64,000 nucleotides of DNA from Nevskiales bacterium (lineage in GTDB: Bacteria; Pseudomonadota; Gammaproteobacteria; Nevskiales; Nevskiaceae). The stretch lies in assembly GCA_028698335.1 (NCBI GenBank), contig JAQVDP010000007.1, positions 62,001 to 126,000 on the forward strand, read 5' to 3'. Position 1 is the first letter of the stretch; the number at the start of each line of letters is the position of its first letter. Positions 8,982 through 16,937 of this stretch are shown here, in pieces. Position numbers and translations under genes: made by a program. Below the pieces are notes generated by a model. It searched no databases. It was given only the letters and a program-made list of their open reading frames with translations, and was not told the DNA's origin.

Positions 8982-9440
8982 ATGAGTGGAGGCCCGCTGC
9001 CGGCGCAGGACTACCTGCAGATGATCGCGCGCATGCCGCTGGTGTCGATCGATCTGATCGTGCGCGACCCGCGGCAACGTATCCTGGTCGGGCTGCGCAG
9101 CAACGAACCGGCCCGCGGCACCTGGTTCGTGCCCGGCGGCGCGATTCGCAAGAACGAGACCCTCGATCACGCCTTCGCGCGCATCACCCATGCCGAGCTG
9201 GGGCTGTCCCTGGCCCGTCGCGAGGCCCGGCTGCTCGGCGTTTACGAGCACCTCTATTCGACCAACTTCGCCGAAGTACCCGGGATCGGCACGCATTACG
9301 TCGTGCTCGCGCACGAACTGCAGCTGCCCGCGATGCCGGCGCTGCCCCGTGACCAGCACAGCGACTACCGCTGGATGACCGAGTTCGAGCTGCGCGAACA
9401 CCCGCAGGTGCACGCCAACACGCGCGCCTACTTCTGCTGA
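8982..9440 (+). CDS. gmm: GDP-mannose mannosyl hydrolase (Nudix)
   Basis: A 152-residue Nudix protein predicted to hydrolyse GDP-mannose to GDP and mannose. The segment from VPGGAIRKNETLDHAF to ARITHAELGL has the altered Nudix box of the GDPMH subfamily, where RIT.AELG replaces the canonical REUxEE. The N-terminal MPLVSIDLIVRDPRQRILVGLR and C-terminal HSDYRWMTEFEL blocks also fit. It may control GDP-mannose supply for polysaccharides, but no mannose-polymer genes are nearby. Start ATG 8982 was chosen because the frame opens inside lipA with no earlier credible start. Its last 13 bases overlap the convergent 3' end of mpl. Confidence 0.87.
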   Translation: MSGGPLPAQDYLQMIARMPLVSIDLIVRDPRQRILVGLRSNEPARGTWFVPGGAIRKNETLDHAFARITHAELGLSLARREARLLGVYEHLYSTNFAEVPGIGTHYVVLAHELQLPAMPALPRDQHSDYRWMTEFELREHPQVHANTRAYFC

Positions 9441-10771
9441 AGTGCCCGCAGCAGGCGGGTGTGCACGCCGCCGAAGTCGCCGTTGGACATCGCCAGGATC
9501 CGATCCCCGCTCCGGGCCTCCGCGGTGACCGCGGCGACCAGCACATCGAGGTCCTGAAAGACCTTGACCCGCCCGCCCAGCGGCGCGAGAGCCGCCGCCG
9601 CATCCCAGCCCAGGTCCGGCCGCGCGTAGACATAGCTGATGTCGGCGCCGGACAGACTGGCCGCCAGCGCCGCCGCATGCGTCCCGAGCCGCATCGTGTT
9701 CGAGCGCGGCTCGAGCACCGCGAGGATGCGGCCTGCGTCACGACCGCGCAGCGCGTCGATCGTGACCGCGATCGCGGTCGGGTGATGGGCGAAGTCGTCG
9801 TACACGCTGACGCCGCCCGCCTCGCCGACCCGCTCCAGGCGGCGGCGCACGTTGCGGAACCCGGCCATCGCCTCGATCAGACGCTCGATCGGCACGCCGA
9901 CGTGATGCGCGGCCGCGAAGGCCGCGAGCGTATTCGAATGATTGTGGCCGCCGGCCAGCGGGCTGGCCACATGACCGCAGGCGCGCCCGCCGTACCGCAG
10001 CTCGAAGCCGCCCTCGGCAGGTCCGGCCTGCCAGCCGTCCTCGCGGTCGAAGTACTCGACCGGGGTCCAGCATCCCTGCTGCAGCACTCGCGCCAGATTG
10101 GCGTCGGCGCCGTTGACGATGAGACGCCCGCTGCCGGGCACCGTCCGCACCAGGTGATGAAACTGTCGCTCGATGCTCGCCAGATCCGGAAAGATGTCGG
10201 CGTGGTCGTACTCTAGATTGTTGAGAATCGCGGTGCGCGGCCGGTAGTGCACGAACTTCGAACGCTTGTCGAAGAACGCGGTGTCGTATTCGTCGGCCTC
10301 GATCACGAAGTACGGTGACTCGCCGAGCCGCGCCGACACGCCGAAGTTCTGCGGCACGCCGCCGACGAGGAACCCGGGCCGCAGGCCCGCATGATCCAGC
10401 AGCCACGCCAGGATCGAGGTCGTCGTCGTCTTGCCGTGGGTGCCAGCGATGGCCAGCACGTGACGCCCCCGCAGCACATGCTCGGCAAGCCACTGCGGTC
10501 CCGAGGTATAGGGCAGCCCGGCATCCAGCGCGTATTCCATCGCCGGATTGCCCCGCGTCACCACGTTGCCGACCACGATCATGTCCGGCGCGGGCTGCAG
10601 GTGCTCCACCGCGTACCCCGACATCACCTCGATGCCCAGTGCCTCGAGCTGGGTCGACATCGGCGGCCAGGCCGCGGCGTCCGATCCGGTCACGCGGTGG
10701 CCGGCTTCGCGCGCCAGCGCGGCGATGCCGGCCATGAAGGTGCCGCAGATCCCGAGGATATGGATGTGCAC
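9428..10771 (-). CDS. mpl: UDP-MurNAc:L-Ala-gamma-D-Glu-meso-DAP ligase
   Basis: Murein-recycling ligase attaching the tripeptide L-Ala-gamma-D-Glu-meso-DAP to UDP-MurNAc. The 447 residues match the family. N-terminal MHIHILGICGTFMAG is the characteristic nucleotide-binding start, AGTHGKTTTTSIL is the Mur ATP-binding loop, and EADEYDTAFFDKRSKF and HHPTAIAVT are shared Mur motifs. The GIEVMSGY and HHVGVP regions favour Mpl over MurC. Start is GTG 10771, giving the expected N-terminus. It lies 13 bases after an upstream membrane-protein gene, so the two are likely co-transcribed. It implies a DAP-type peptidoglycan. Confidence 0.95.
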   Translation of the reverse strand: MHIHILGICGTFMAGIAALAREAGHRVTGSDAAAWPPMSTQLEALGIEVMSGYAVEHLQPAPDMIVVGNVVTRGNPAMEYALDAGLPYTSGPQWLAEHVLRGRHVLAIAGTHGKTTTTSILAWLLDHAGLRPGFLVGGVPQNFGVSARLGESPYFVIEADEYDTAFFDKRSKFVHYRPRTAILNNLEYDHADIFPDLASIERQFHHLVRTVPGSGRLIVNGADANLARVLQQGCWTPVEYFDREDGWQAGPAEGGFELRYGGRACGHVASPLAGGHNHSNTLAAFAAAHHVGVPIERLIEAMAGFRNVRRRLERVGEAGGVSVYDDFAHHPTAIAVTIDALRGRDAGRILAVLEPRSNTMRLGTHAAALAASLSGADISYVYARPDLGWDAAAALAPLGGRVKVFQDLDVLVAAVTAEARSGDRILAMSNGDFGGVHTRLLRALQQK

Positions 10772-10784
10772 GGGCCGGCGCGCC

Positions 10785-11360
10785 TCAGCCGACGCCGAAC
10801 AGCGCGCCGGCCATCGTTCCGGCGAAGGCGACGAAGAACAGCACGATGAAGGCGATGATCAGTGCGATGATCACGCCGACCCACAGCTGCACGTTGGCGG
10901 CATGCCGGAAGATCGACGCGGTCACCGCGAAGTTCCAGAAATTCAGCAGATTCATCAGGAACACGACCCCCTGCGGCATCTGCAGCGCCTCGGGCTGCTC
11001 GAGCAGCTCGGGCGAGGCCGCCAGCGTGCGCAGGATCGGCGCCACCTGCATGAACAGCGGCAGCAGCAGCAGCGTCAGGACCGCCGCGGTCGCCATCAGC
11101 GCGTTGAAGGTCTGCGTGTAGCGCTCGACCAGGCCGCGCGCGCGCAGGATCGAACGCGTGACCAGCGCCGTCCCCGCGATCATTGCTGCCGCCATCGCGA
11201 CCGCGCTGGCCAGTGGCAGCACCTGGGCGAAGATCAGGGCATTGGCCAGCCCGGCGATCAGCGCCAGCGGCAGGGACTGCCGGGGGTCGTAGGGCAGGTC
11301 CTGCGGGCCGGCACGAAACAGCAGAATCCGCAGGGAAACGGCGAAAGTTTGCGCAAACAT
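10785..11360 (-). CDS. Unrecognised integral membrane protein upstream of mpl
   Basis: A 191-residue membrane protein. Hydrophobic segments are visible at about residues 30-65 (LPLALIAGLANALIFAQ then LASAVAMAAAMIAGTAL), 88-108, 132-150 and 158-190, giving roughly five transmembrane helices and a short cytoplasmic N-terminus. No catalytic or transport motif was recognised. It starts with ATG 11360, 13 bases upstream of mpl on the same strand and divergent from rnd. Linkage to murein recycling is suggested only by operon position. It is real by codon pattern and continuous hydrophobicity, but the function is unknown. Confidence 0.75.
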   Translation of the reverse strand: MFAQTFAVSLRILLFRAGPQDLPYDPRQSLPLALIAGLANALIFAQVLPLASAVAMAAAMIAGTALVTRSILRARGLVERYTQTFNALMATAAVLTLLLLPLFMQVAPILRTLAASPELLEQPEALQMPQGVVFLMNLLNFWNFAVTASIFRHAANVQLWVGVIIALIIAFIVLFFVAFAGTMAGALFGVG

Positions 11361-11385
11361 GGAGGGGTTCGGGTAAGCCAGCGGC

Positions 11386-11391
11386 TATTCT
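11386..11391 (+). promoter_or_regulatory. Candidate -10 box for rnd
   Basis: TATTCT sits in the short divergent gap between the membrane-protein gene and rnd, 48 bases before the rnd ATG. No matching -35 element was found at standard spacing. Confidence 0.25.
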
Positions 11392-11439
11392 AAGGCCTTT
11401 ACCCGCTCCGACGGGCTCACCACCTTCGCCCCAAGCACC

Positions 11440-12534
11440 ATGTCCCATGCGCTGATCACCGACTCCGATAGCCTGCCCCGCCTGTGCGAGCGCTGGCAGC
11501 AGAGTCGCTTCCTCGCGGTCGACACCGAATTCGTCCGCGTCGACACCTACTACCCGAAGCTGTGCCTGATCCAGGTTCGCGACGAGCAGCAGACCTCGCT
11601 GATCGATCCGCTGGCCCTGCCGGATCTGACGCCGGTCCTCGATGTGCTCTACGAGCCCGGCCGCATCAAGGTCTTTCACGCGCCGGGGCAGGACCTGGAG
11701 ATTCTCGCCCGCCTGCGCAGCACCTGTCCGGCACCGCTGTTCGACACCCAGATCGCGGCCACGCTGCTCGGCCTGGGCGACCAGATCGGCTACGCGGGCC
11801 TGATCGAACGCCGGATCGGCATCGTCCTCGACAAGAGCCTGTCGCGGACCGACTGGTCGCGGCGACCGTTGCGCGACGCCGAACTGGCCTATGCCGCCGC
11901 CGATGTCGACCATCTCGCCGAGATCTATCCGGCGCTCGAACACGCCCTTGCCGAGCGCGGACGGCTGTCGTGGCTCGCCGAGGACTGCGCCCGGCTGTGC
12001 GAGCCCGACCAGTACGTCACGCATGCCGAGGACGCGTGGAAGCGCCTCAAGGGTCTGGCCCGCCTGAGCGTGCGCGAGCAGATGGTGGCGGTGGCCCTGG
12101 CCACGTGGCGCGAGCAGCAGGCGCAGACGCGCGACCGCCCGCGCAAGTGGATCCTCGATGACGACCCGCTGTATCGCATCGCCCAGCGCCAGCCGCAGAC
12201 CCTCGAACAACTCGAACAGTTGAGCGTGCTCCCGCCGAAGACGCTGGGGCGCTTCGGCAGCGCGCTCTGCGAAATCGTCGCCCAGGCACTGGCCGGACCG
12301 GAACGCGAATACGCCCGTGACGAGGAACCGGATGCCGCACAGAAAGCGCTGCTGAAGAAGCTGCAGGCCCGGATCCAGAGCATCGCGGCCGAACTCGGGC
12401 TGCCGGCGAGCTTCCTGGCGCCGCGTGCGGAGCTGATGCGTCTGGTCCGGGACGGCGCCGATGCCGACGCCAACGTCCTGCGCGGCTGGCGCCGGGACGT
12501 CTGTGCCGACGCGCTGCTGCAGTGCCTGCCTTGA
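11440..12534 (+). CDS. rnd: Ribonuclease D
   Basis: 3'-5' exoribonuclease that matures tRNA 3' ends. The 364-residue protein has an N-terminal DEDD nuclease domain, with ExoI FLAVDTEFVRVDTYYPKL, ExoII VFHAPGQDLEIL and ExoIII LAYAAADVDHLAEI (DEDDy tyrosine), and a C-terminal HRDC part (LARLSVREQMVAVALATWRE). Length matches the E. coli family. It stands alone, divergent from the mpl unit and convergent with adk, and ends just before a strong bidirectional terminator. With rnt at the window start, this is the second tRNA-trimming DEDD nuclease here, after RNase T. Confidence 0.95.
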   Translation: MSHALITDSDSLPRLCERWQQSRFLAVDTEFVRVDTYYPKLCLIQVRDEQQTSLIDPLALPDLTPVLDVLYEPGRIKVFHAPGQDLEILARLRSTCPAPLFDTQIAATLLGLGDQIGYAGLIERRIGIVLDKSLSRTDWSRRPLRDAELAYAAADVDHLAEIYPALEHALAERGRLSWLAEDCARLCEPDQYVTHAEDAWKRLKGLARLSVREQMVAVALATWREQQAQTRDRPRKWILDDDPLYRIAQRQPQTLEQLEQLSVLPPKTLGRFGSALCEIVAQALAGPEREYARDEEPDAAQKALLKKLQARIQSIAAELGLPASFLAPRAELMRLVRDGADADANVLRGWRRDVCADALLQCLP

Positions 12535-12567
12535 GGCGCGACACCGACCGCGCCGGCGACCGGCCAC

Positions 12568-12594
12568 AAAAAAGCCCGCAGCAGCGGGCTTTTT
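12568..12594. terminator. Bidirectional rho-independent terminator rnd/adk
   Basis: Six A residues, then a perfect 6-bp stem GCCCGC/GCGGGC with loop AGCA, then five T residues. The flanking A and T runs extend the stem and give a U-tract in both directions, ending rnd on the plus strand and adk on the minus strand. Confidence 0.9.
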
Positions 12595-12610
12595 CATGCG
12601 CCGGAGAGGC

Positions 12611-13174
12611 TTACTTCAGTGCCTCGAGGATGCGCTGGAAAATCTCCTCGAGACCGCCGACACCGACCACGGTGCGGACCTTGTCCTGCTTGGCGTAGTA
12701 GTCGAGCAGCGGATGGGTCTCGTCGTTGTACACCTTGATGCGATGGCGGATCACGTCTTCCTTGTCGTCGGCGCGGCCTTCCTTCTCGGCGCGATCCAGC
12801 AGACGGCGGATGATCTCCTCGTCGTCGACCGCCAGATGCACGGCGCGGTCGATCGGCGCCTGGCCCAGACGCTGGAGCATCTCGTCGAGCACCTCGGCCT
12901 GCGCGGTGTTGCGCGGAAAGCCATCCAGGATGAAGCCCTTGCGCGCGTCCGGCTGATTCAGCCGCTCCTCGACGATGCCGATCACGATCGCATTGTCGAC
13001 CAGTTGCCCGGCGTCCATCGCCGCCTTGGCCTTGAGTCCCAGCTCCGTCCCGGCCGCCACCGCCGCGCGCAACGCGTCGCCCGTCGAGATCTTGGGGATG
13101 CCGAAATGCGCCACCAGCTTTTCGCCCTGCGTGCCCTTGCCCGAGCCGGGTGCGCCCAGCAATACCATTCTCAT
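12611..13174 (-). CDS. adk: Adenylate kinase (short-lid form)
   Basis: Interconverts ATP + AMP and 2 ADP. Start ATG 13174 gives MRMVLLGAPGSGKGTQ with the P-loop at residues 8-15. Also present are the AMP-site segment KISTGDALRAAV, the DGFPRNTAQAE motif and DDKEDVIRHRIKVYN. The product is 187 residues, lacking the roughly 27-residue LID insertion of the 214-residue E. coli enzyme, a form known in several gammaproteobacteria and actinobacteria. A longer open frame to 13297 is unlikely to be translated. Divergent from pfp across a 214-base gap in which no other gene was seen. Confidence 0.95.
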   Translation of the reverse strand: MRMVLLGAPGSGKGTQGEKLVAHFGIPKISTGDALRAAVAAGTELGLKAKAAMDAGQLVDNAIVIGIVEERLNQPDARKGFILDGFPRNTAQAEVLDEMLQRLGQAPIDRAVHLAVDDEEIIRRLLDRAEKEGRADDKEDVIRHRIKVYNDETHPLLDYYAKQDKVRTVVGVGGLEEIFQRILEALK

Positions 13175-13388
13175 CGTGGGTAAACCTCTGTATCGAATAG
13201 ATTTTCGCGAACAGCCGAAGCATCCCCCGGGGCCGCGCGAGCGGCAAAAGTAACCGTGGGTGCCGCTGGACGTCAATTCGCACTTAGGTCGAAGCACCGC
13301 CCGGGGACAGCGCCCGGTTTGATCCGGCGCTGTCTCCTGTCACGGGCAATCCCCTAAACTGCCCCGAGAATCTCCCGAAACGACGCTC

Positions 13389-14654
13389 ATGCCTCGCAAC
13401 GCGTTCTACGCCCAGTCCGGTGGGGTGACCGCCGTCATCAACGCTTCCGCACAGGGCGTCATCGAAACGGCCCGCCAGTATCCCGACCGCATCGGCACCG
13501 TCTATGCCGGGTATCACGGCATCCTCGGCGCCCTCCACGAACAACTGATCGACACGTCGCAGGAAGCGCCGGAGACGATCGCGGGGCTGCGCTACACGCC
13601 GGGCGGGGCGTTCGGCTCGTGCCGGTACGGCCTCAAGCCCTACGAAGAGAGCACGCTGCAGTACGAACGCCTGATCGAGGTGTTCCGTGCCCATGACATC
13701 GGCTATTTCTTTTACAACGGCGGCGGCGGATCGGCGGTGCAGTGCGCACAGATCGCCGAACTCGGCGAGCGCATGGGCTATCCGATCCAGGCCATCCACA
13801 TTCCCAAGACGATCGACAACGACCTCCCCGCCACGGACTGCAGCCCGGGCTTCGGCTCGGCGGCCAAGTACACGGCCGTGTCGATCGCCGAGGCCGGGCT
13901 GGACGTACTCAGCATGGCGCTGACCTCGACCAAGGTCTTCATTCTCGAGGTCATGGGGCGCAATGCCGGCTGGATCGCCGCCGCCTCCGGCCTCGCCAGC
14001 CACGACGAGGTCCGGTCGCCGCATCTGATCCTGATGCCGGAAGTCGCGTTCGATCGCGACCGCTTTCTGGCCCGGGTCCGGCACTATGTCGACAGCTGTG
14101 GCTTCTGCACCGTCGTTGCCAGCGAAGGGCTGCGCAATGCGGACGGCAGTCTGCTGTCCGAGACCCACCCCCTGCACGACGGCGGCCGGCCGCAGCTCGG
14201 CGGGCTGGCGCCGGTCCTCGCGACGCTGGTGCGCAGCCTGCTCGGCTACAAATGCCACTACGCGATCGCCGACTACCTGATGCGATCAGCCCGCCACATC
14301 GCGTCGCGGGTCGACGTCGAACAGTCCTATGCCGTGGGCAAGGCGGCGGTCGAGCTGGCCGTCGAGGGGCATTCCGGCGTGATGGTCACGATCGAGCGCG
14401 TCAGCGACGACCCCTACCAGTGGCGCACCGGCACGGTGCCGGTGTCCGAGGTCGCCGGCCGGGAGCGCAAGGTCCCTCCGGAATTCATCAGCGACGACGG
14501 CTTCTACATCACCCAGGCGGCGCGCCGCTATCTGCAGCCGCTGATTCAGGGGGAGGACCACCCCCCCTATGTCGACGGCGTGCCGGCACATGTCCATCTG
14601 CGTCGCGTGTTCGCCCCGCAGAAAACCGATACCGCCTTCAACCCGGACTTCTGA
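13389..14654 (+). CDS. pfp: 6-phosphofructokinase, probably PPi-dependent
   Basis: Phosphorylates fructose 6-phosphate; with PPi as donor the reaction is reversible. The 421 residues fit the group II (PPi or long-type) PFK family, not the roughly 320-residue PfkA. Visible: QSGGVTAVINAS at the N-terminus, NGGGGS at 110-115 in the donor site, PKTIDND at 139-145 with catalytic Asp143 and the Lys typical of PPi enzymes, and VMGRNAGWIA for F6P binding. The usual second Asp of GGDD in PPi enzymes is replaced by Gly114, so donor choice is not certain. A PPi-dependent homologue is known from Xanthomonas. ppa lies 104 bases downstream. Confidence 0.85.
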   Translation: MPRNAFYAQSGGVTAVINASAQGVIETARQYPDRIGTVYAGYHGILGALHEQLIDTSQEAPETIAGLRYTPGGAFGSCRYGLKPYEESTLQYERLIEVFRAHDIGYFFYNGGGGSAVQCAQIAELGERMGYPIQAIHIPKTIDNDLPATDCSPGFGSAAKYTAVSIAEAGLDVLSMALTSTKVFILEVMGRNAGWIAAASGLASHDEVRSPHLILMPEVAFDRDRFLARVRHYVDSCGFCTVVASEGLRNADGSLLSETHPLHDGGRPQLGGLAPVLATLVRSLLGYKCHYAIADYLMRSARHIASRVDVEQSYAVGKAAVELAVEGHSGVMVTIERVSDDPYQWRTGTVPVSEVAGRERKVPPEFISDDGFYITQAARRYLQPLIQGEDHPPYVDGVPAHVHLRRVFAPQKTDTAFNPDF

Positions 14655-14694
14655 GCCCTTCGCCTCCGGTGGGCGCGGGCCCGCGCGGTCCGGG

Positions 14695-14723
14695 CTGAAG
14701 CCGCACCCGGCTCGCGGTACAAT
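14695..14723 (+). promoter_or_regulatory. Candidate sigma70 promoter for ppa
   Basis: TACAAT at 14718-14723 is a good -10 match. CTGAAG at 14695-14700 is a poor -35 at 17-base spacing. The predicted leader to the ppa ATG is about 29 bases. This suggests ppa can be expressed separately from pfp. Confidence 0.4.
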
Positions 14724-14758
14724 CGCGGCCCCGCACGAAACAGGATCGAGAGCAGAAC

Positions 14759-15289
14759 ATGGGTATCGAAGCGCTGAGCCCGGGCGACAAGGCCCCCGAC
14801 GAGTTCTACGTCGTCATCGAAATTCCGGCATACGGCCCGCCGGTCAAGTACGAGGTCGACAAGGACACCGGCCTGCTGATGGTGGACCGCTTCATGAATG
14901 TCGCCATGTGCTATCCGGCCAACTACGGCTTCATTCCGAAGACGCTGGCCGGCGACGGAGATCCGGTCGACGTGCTGGTGATGACGCCCCATCCGATCGT
15001 CGCCGGTTCGGTGATCAAGTGCCGCGCGGTCGCCGTGCTCGATACCGAGGACGAGGGCGGCACCGATGCCAAGCTGCTGGCGGTGCCGACCGACAAGGTC
15101 AGCAACGGCGCCTACGATCACCTGCGCGACCTGGCCGACGTACCGGAGCGCCTGCAGAACGAGATCCGCCACTTCTACGAGCGTTACAAGGATCTCGAGA
15201 AGGGCAAGTGGGTCAAGGTGTCGGGCTGGCGCGACGCCGCCGCCGCCCGCGGCGAGATCGAAGCCGGGATCAAGGCCTACAAGGGCTAA
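14759..15289 (+). CDS. ppa: Inorganic pyrophosphatase (family I)
   Basis: Hydrolyses PPi to two phosphates. The 176-residue size equals the E. coli hexameric enzyme. Diagnostic elements: VVIEIPAYGPPVKYEVDKD, YPANYGFIPKTLAGDGDPVDVLV with the metal-binding DGDPVD aspartates, and HFYERYKDLEKGKWVKV near the C-terminus. It lies immediately downstream of the PPi-type phosphofructokinase, so an enzyme destroying PPi neighbours one that may use or make it. A long hairpin 21 bases after the stop probably ends the unit. Confidence 0.97.
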   Translation: MGIEALSPGDKAPDEFYVVIEIPAYGPPVKYEVDKDTGLLMVDRFMNVAMCYPANYGFIPKTLAGDGDPVDVLVMTPHPIVAGSVIKCRAVAVLDTEDEGGTDAKLLAVPTDKVSNGAYDHLRDLADVPERLQNEIRHFYERYKDLEKGKWVKVSGWRDAAAARGEIEAGIKAYKG

Positions 15290-15309
15290 GCTCCGCTCCG
15301 GCGATCCGA

Positions 15310-15345
15310 ACGACGGCAGGCCCCGCGGCCTGCCGTCGTCGTTTG
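15310..15345. terminator. Hairpin terminator between ppa and GMC oxidoreductase genes
   Basis: Perfect 13-bp GC-rich stem (15310-15322 with 15327-15339) and loop CCGC, followed on the plus strand only by the weak T-run CGTTTG. It sits between convergent stops, so it can serve both strands, but the U-tract is poor. Confidence 0.6.
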
Positions 15346-15347
15346 GG

Positions 15348-16937
15348 TCACAGCATCTGGCGGATGTGCTCGGCGGCCACGTAGCTGAACGCCATGATGG
15401 TGAAGCTCGGATCGACCGAGACCGGCGTCGGAAAGACCGAGCTGTCGGCGACGAACAGGTTGTCGAAGCCGTGCACCCGGTGGCTCGGGCCGGTCACCGA
15501 ATCCCTGGCGCTGCGCCCCATGATGCAGCCCCCCGACGGGTGCGGCGCCGCCATGAACAGCCCGCCGGCCCGGATCGGCAGCCGGTCGATCTTGGGCAGA
15601 TCCGCCGTCGAATCGAGTTGCAGCGCGTCGGCGCCGGCCACCAGCAACCTGCGCGCACCGACTGCGAACTGCAGCTGCGCCTGCTTGCGGATCGTGTCGC
15701 GCAGGATCGCCTGGGTCTTGGGGCCGTACGGATAGACCACCTTGGGCGTGCCGTCCCTGGCCAGCTGCAGCTCGCCGAGTTCGTCGGCCGGATCGTCGAT
15801 CCAGGCGATGGTGCCGCCGATACGCGGCATCTGCGCCATCCACTCGCCGAGCGCATCGCCCATCAGCGGCATCATCGAACCCAGCAGGCCCGGCTGGATC
15901 TGGTTGGCCATCAGCAGATACCCGCCCTCGACGTAGGCCCCGGCGGCGTCGTAACGCGCCAGCCGGAACTGCTCGACCCCGAACGCGGCCGGTATGTTGC
16001 GCCACAGGACGATGTCCTCGTCGTAGAGGCCATGGACCATCGCCGTCGGGTTCATGCCGAAATTCCTGCCGAGCATCGGCAATTGCTTCTGCAGGCCCTG
16101 GCGCAGCAGGAACGGCGCGCTGTAATAGCCCCCCGCGGCCAGCACGAAGGCCCTGGCCCGGACCGTCAGCTCGACGCCCGATGGCTGGTTGCGGGCGCGG
16201 TCGATCACCCGCGCCCGCAGCGCCCGCACCTGCCCGCGTTCACGCAGCAACTCGGCGGCTTCGACATCGGCATAGACCCGCGCGCCGTGGTCGATCGCCT
16301 GTGGAATGTGCGTCACCAACTGCGACTGCTTGGCGCGGTAGACGCAACCCTGCATGCAGTGCCCGGATTTCACGCAACCCTTGCGCGCCTGCGGAACGGC
16401 GTGACCCTCCCAGCCGAGCTGCTGCGCGCCGCTGCGCAGCAACTGGTTCATGCGGTTGTGATAGTCCTCCGTGGCCGGATGGACGTTGAGCGTTCCGGTC
16501 AGTTCGTCCCAGGCCGGCGTCAGTCGGGCCAGATCGTGCCCCTCCACGCCGTAGCGTTCGGCCCACAGCTGCAGGCGATCTTCCGGCGTCCGGTAGCTGT
16601 CCGCCCAGTAGTGCACCGAGGCGCCGCCGACGTTCTGCCCCGACAGCAGCAGCGTGCCGCCGTCGGCCGACGCCCGCATGCTGCGGTCGGCCGACAGTTT
16701 GGCGTTCATGTTGATCTCGCGCTGGTCGAAGCTGCTCTCGGGGTAGTAGCCGCCACGTTCGAGCACCACGACATCATGCCCGGCCATCGCCAGCTGCCGG
16801 GCGACGGTGGCGCCACCGCAACCCGAGCCGATCACGCAGACTTCGGCCTCGATCGCCTGCGATTCGGTCAGCTCGTGGCCCTGAACGATGCGTCCGGCGC
16901 GGCGCGCCTCCGTGTGGCTCCCCAGCAGCGTGCTCAT
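15348..16937 (-). CDS. GMC-family FAD oxidoreductase
   Basis: A 529-residue flavoprotein of the glucose-methanol-choline superfamily, in the branch resembling membrane-associated gluconate/sorbitol dehydrogenase large subunits. The Rossmann FAD motif VCVIGSGCGGATVARQLA is at about residues 34-51, GGASVHYWADSYR follows, and the C-terminal block has AAPHPSGGCIMG and NLFVADSSVFPTPVSVDP with the active-site His/Asn region. Cysteines at KGCVKSGHCMQGCVYRAKQS resemble the cysteine-rich insert of this branch. Start ATG 16937 overlaps the upstream stop as ATGA. With no own signal, it probably reaches the periplasm or membrane with the Tat-exported partner. Substrate is unknown. Confidence 0.85.
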   Translation of the reverse strand: MSTLLGSHTEARRAGRIVQGHELTESQAIEAEVCVIGSGCGGATVARQLAMAGHDVVVLERGGYYPESSFDQREINMNAKLSADRSMRASADGGTLLLSGQNVGGASVHYWADSYRTPEDRLQLWAERYGVEGHDLARLTPAWDELTGTLNVHPATEDYHNRMNQLLRSGAQQLGWEGHAVPQARKGCVKSGHCMQGCVYRAKQSQLVTHIPQAIDHGARVYADVEAAELLRERGQVRALRARVIDRARNQPSGVELTVRARAFVLAAGGYYSAPFLLRQGLQKQLPMLGRNFGMNPTAMVHGLYDEDIVLWRNIPAAFGVEQFRLARYDAAGAYVEGGYLLMANQIQPGLLGSMMPLMGDALGEWMAQMPRIGGTIAWIDDPADELGELQLARDGTPKVVYPYGPKTQAILRDTIRKQAQLQFAVGARRLLVAGADALQLDSTADLPKIDRLPIRAGGLFMAAPHPSGGCIMGRSARDSVTGPSHRVHGFDNLFVADSSVFPTPVSVDPSFTIMAFSYVAAEHIRQML

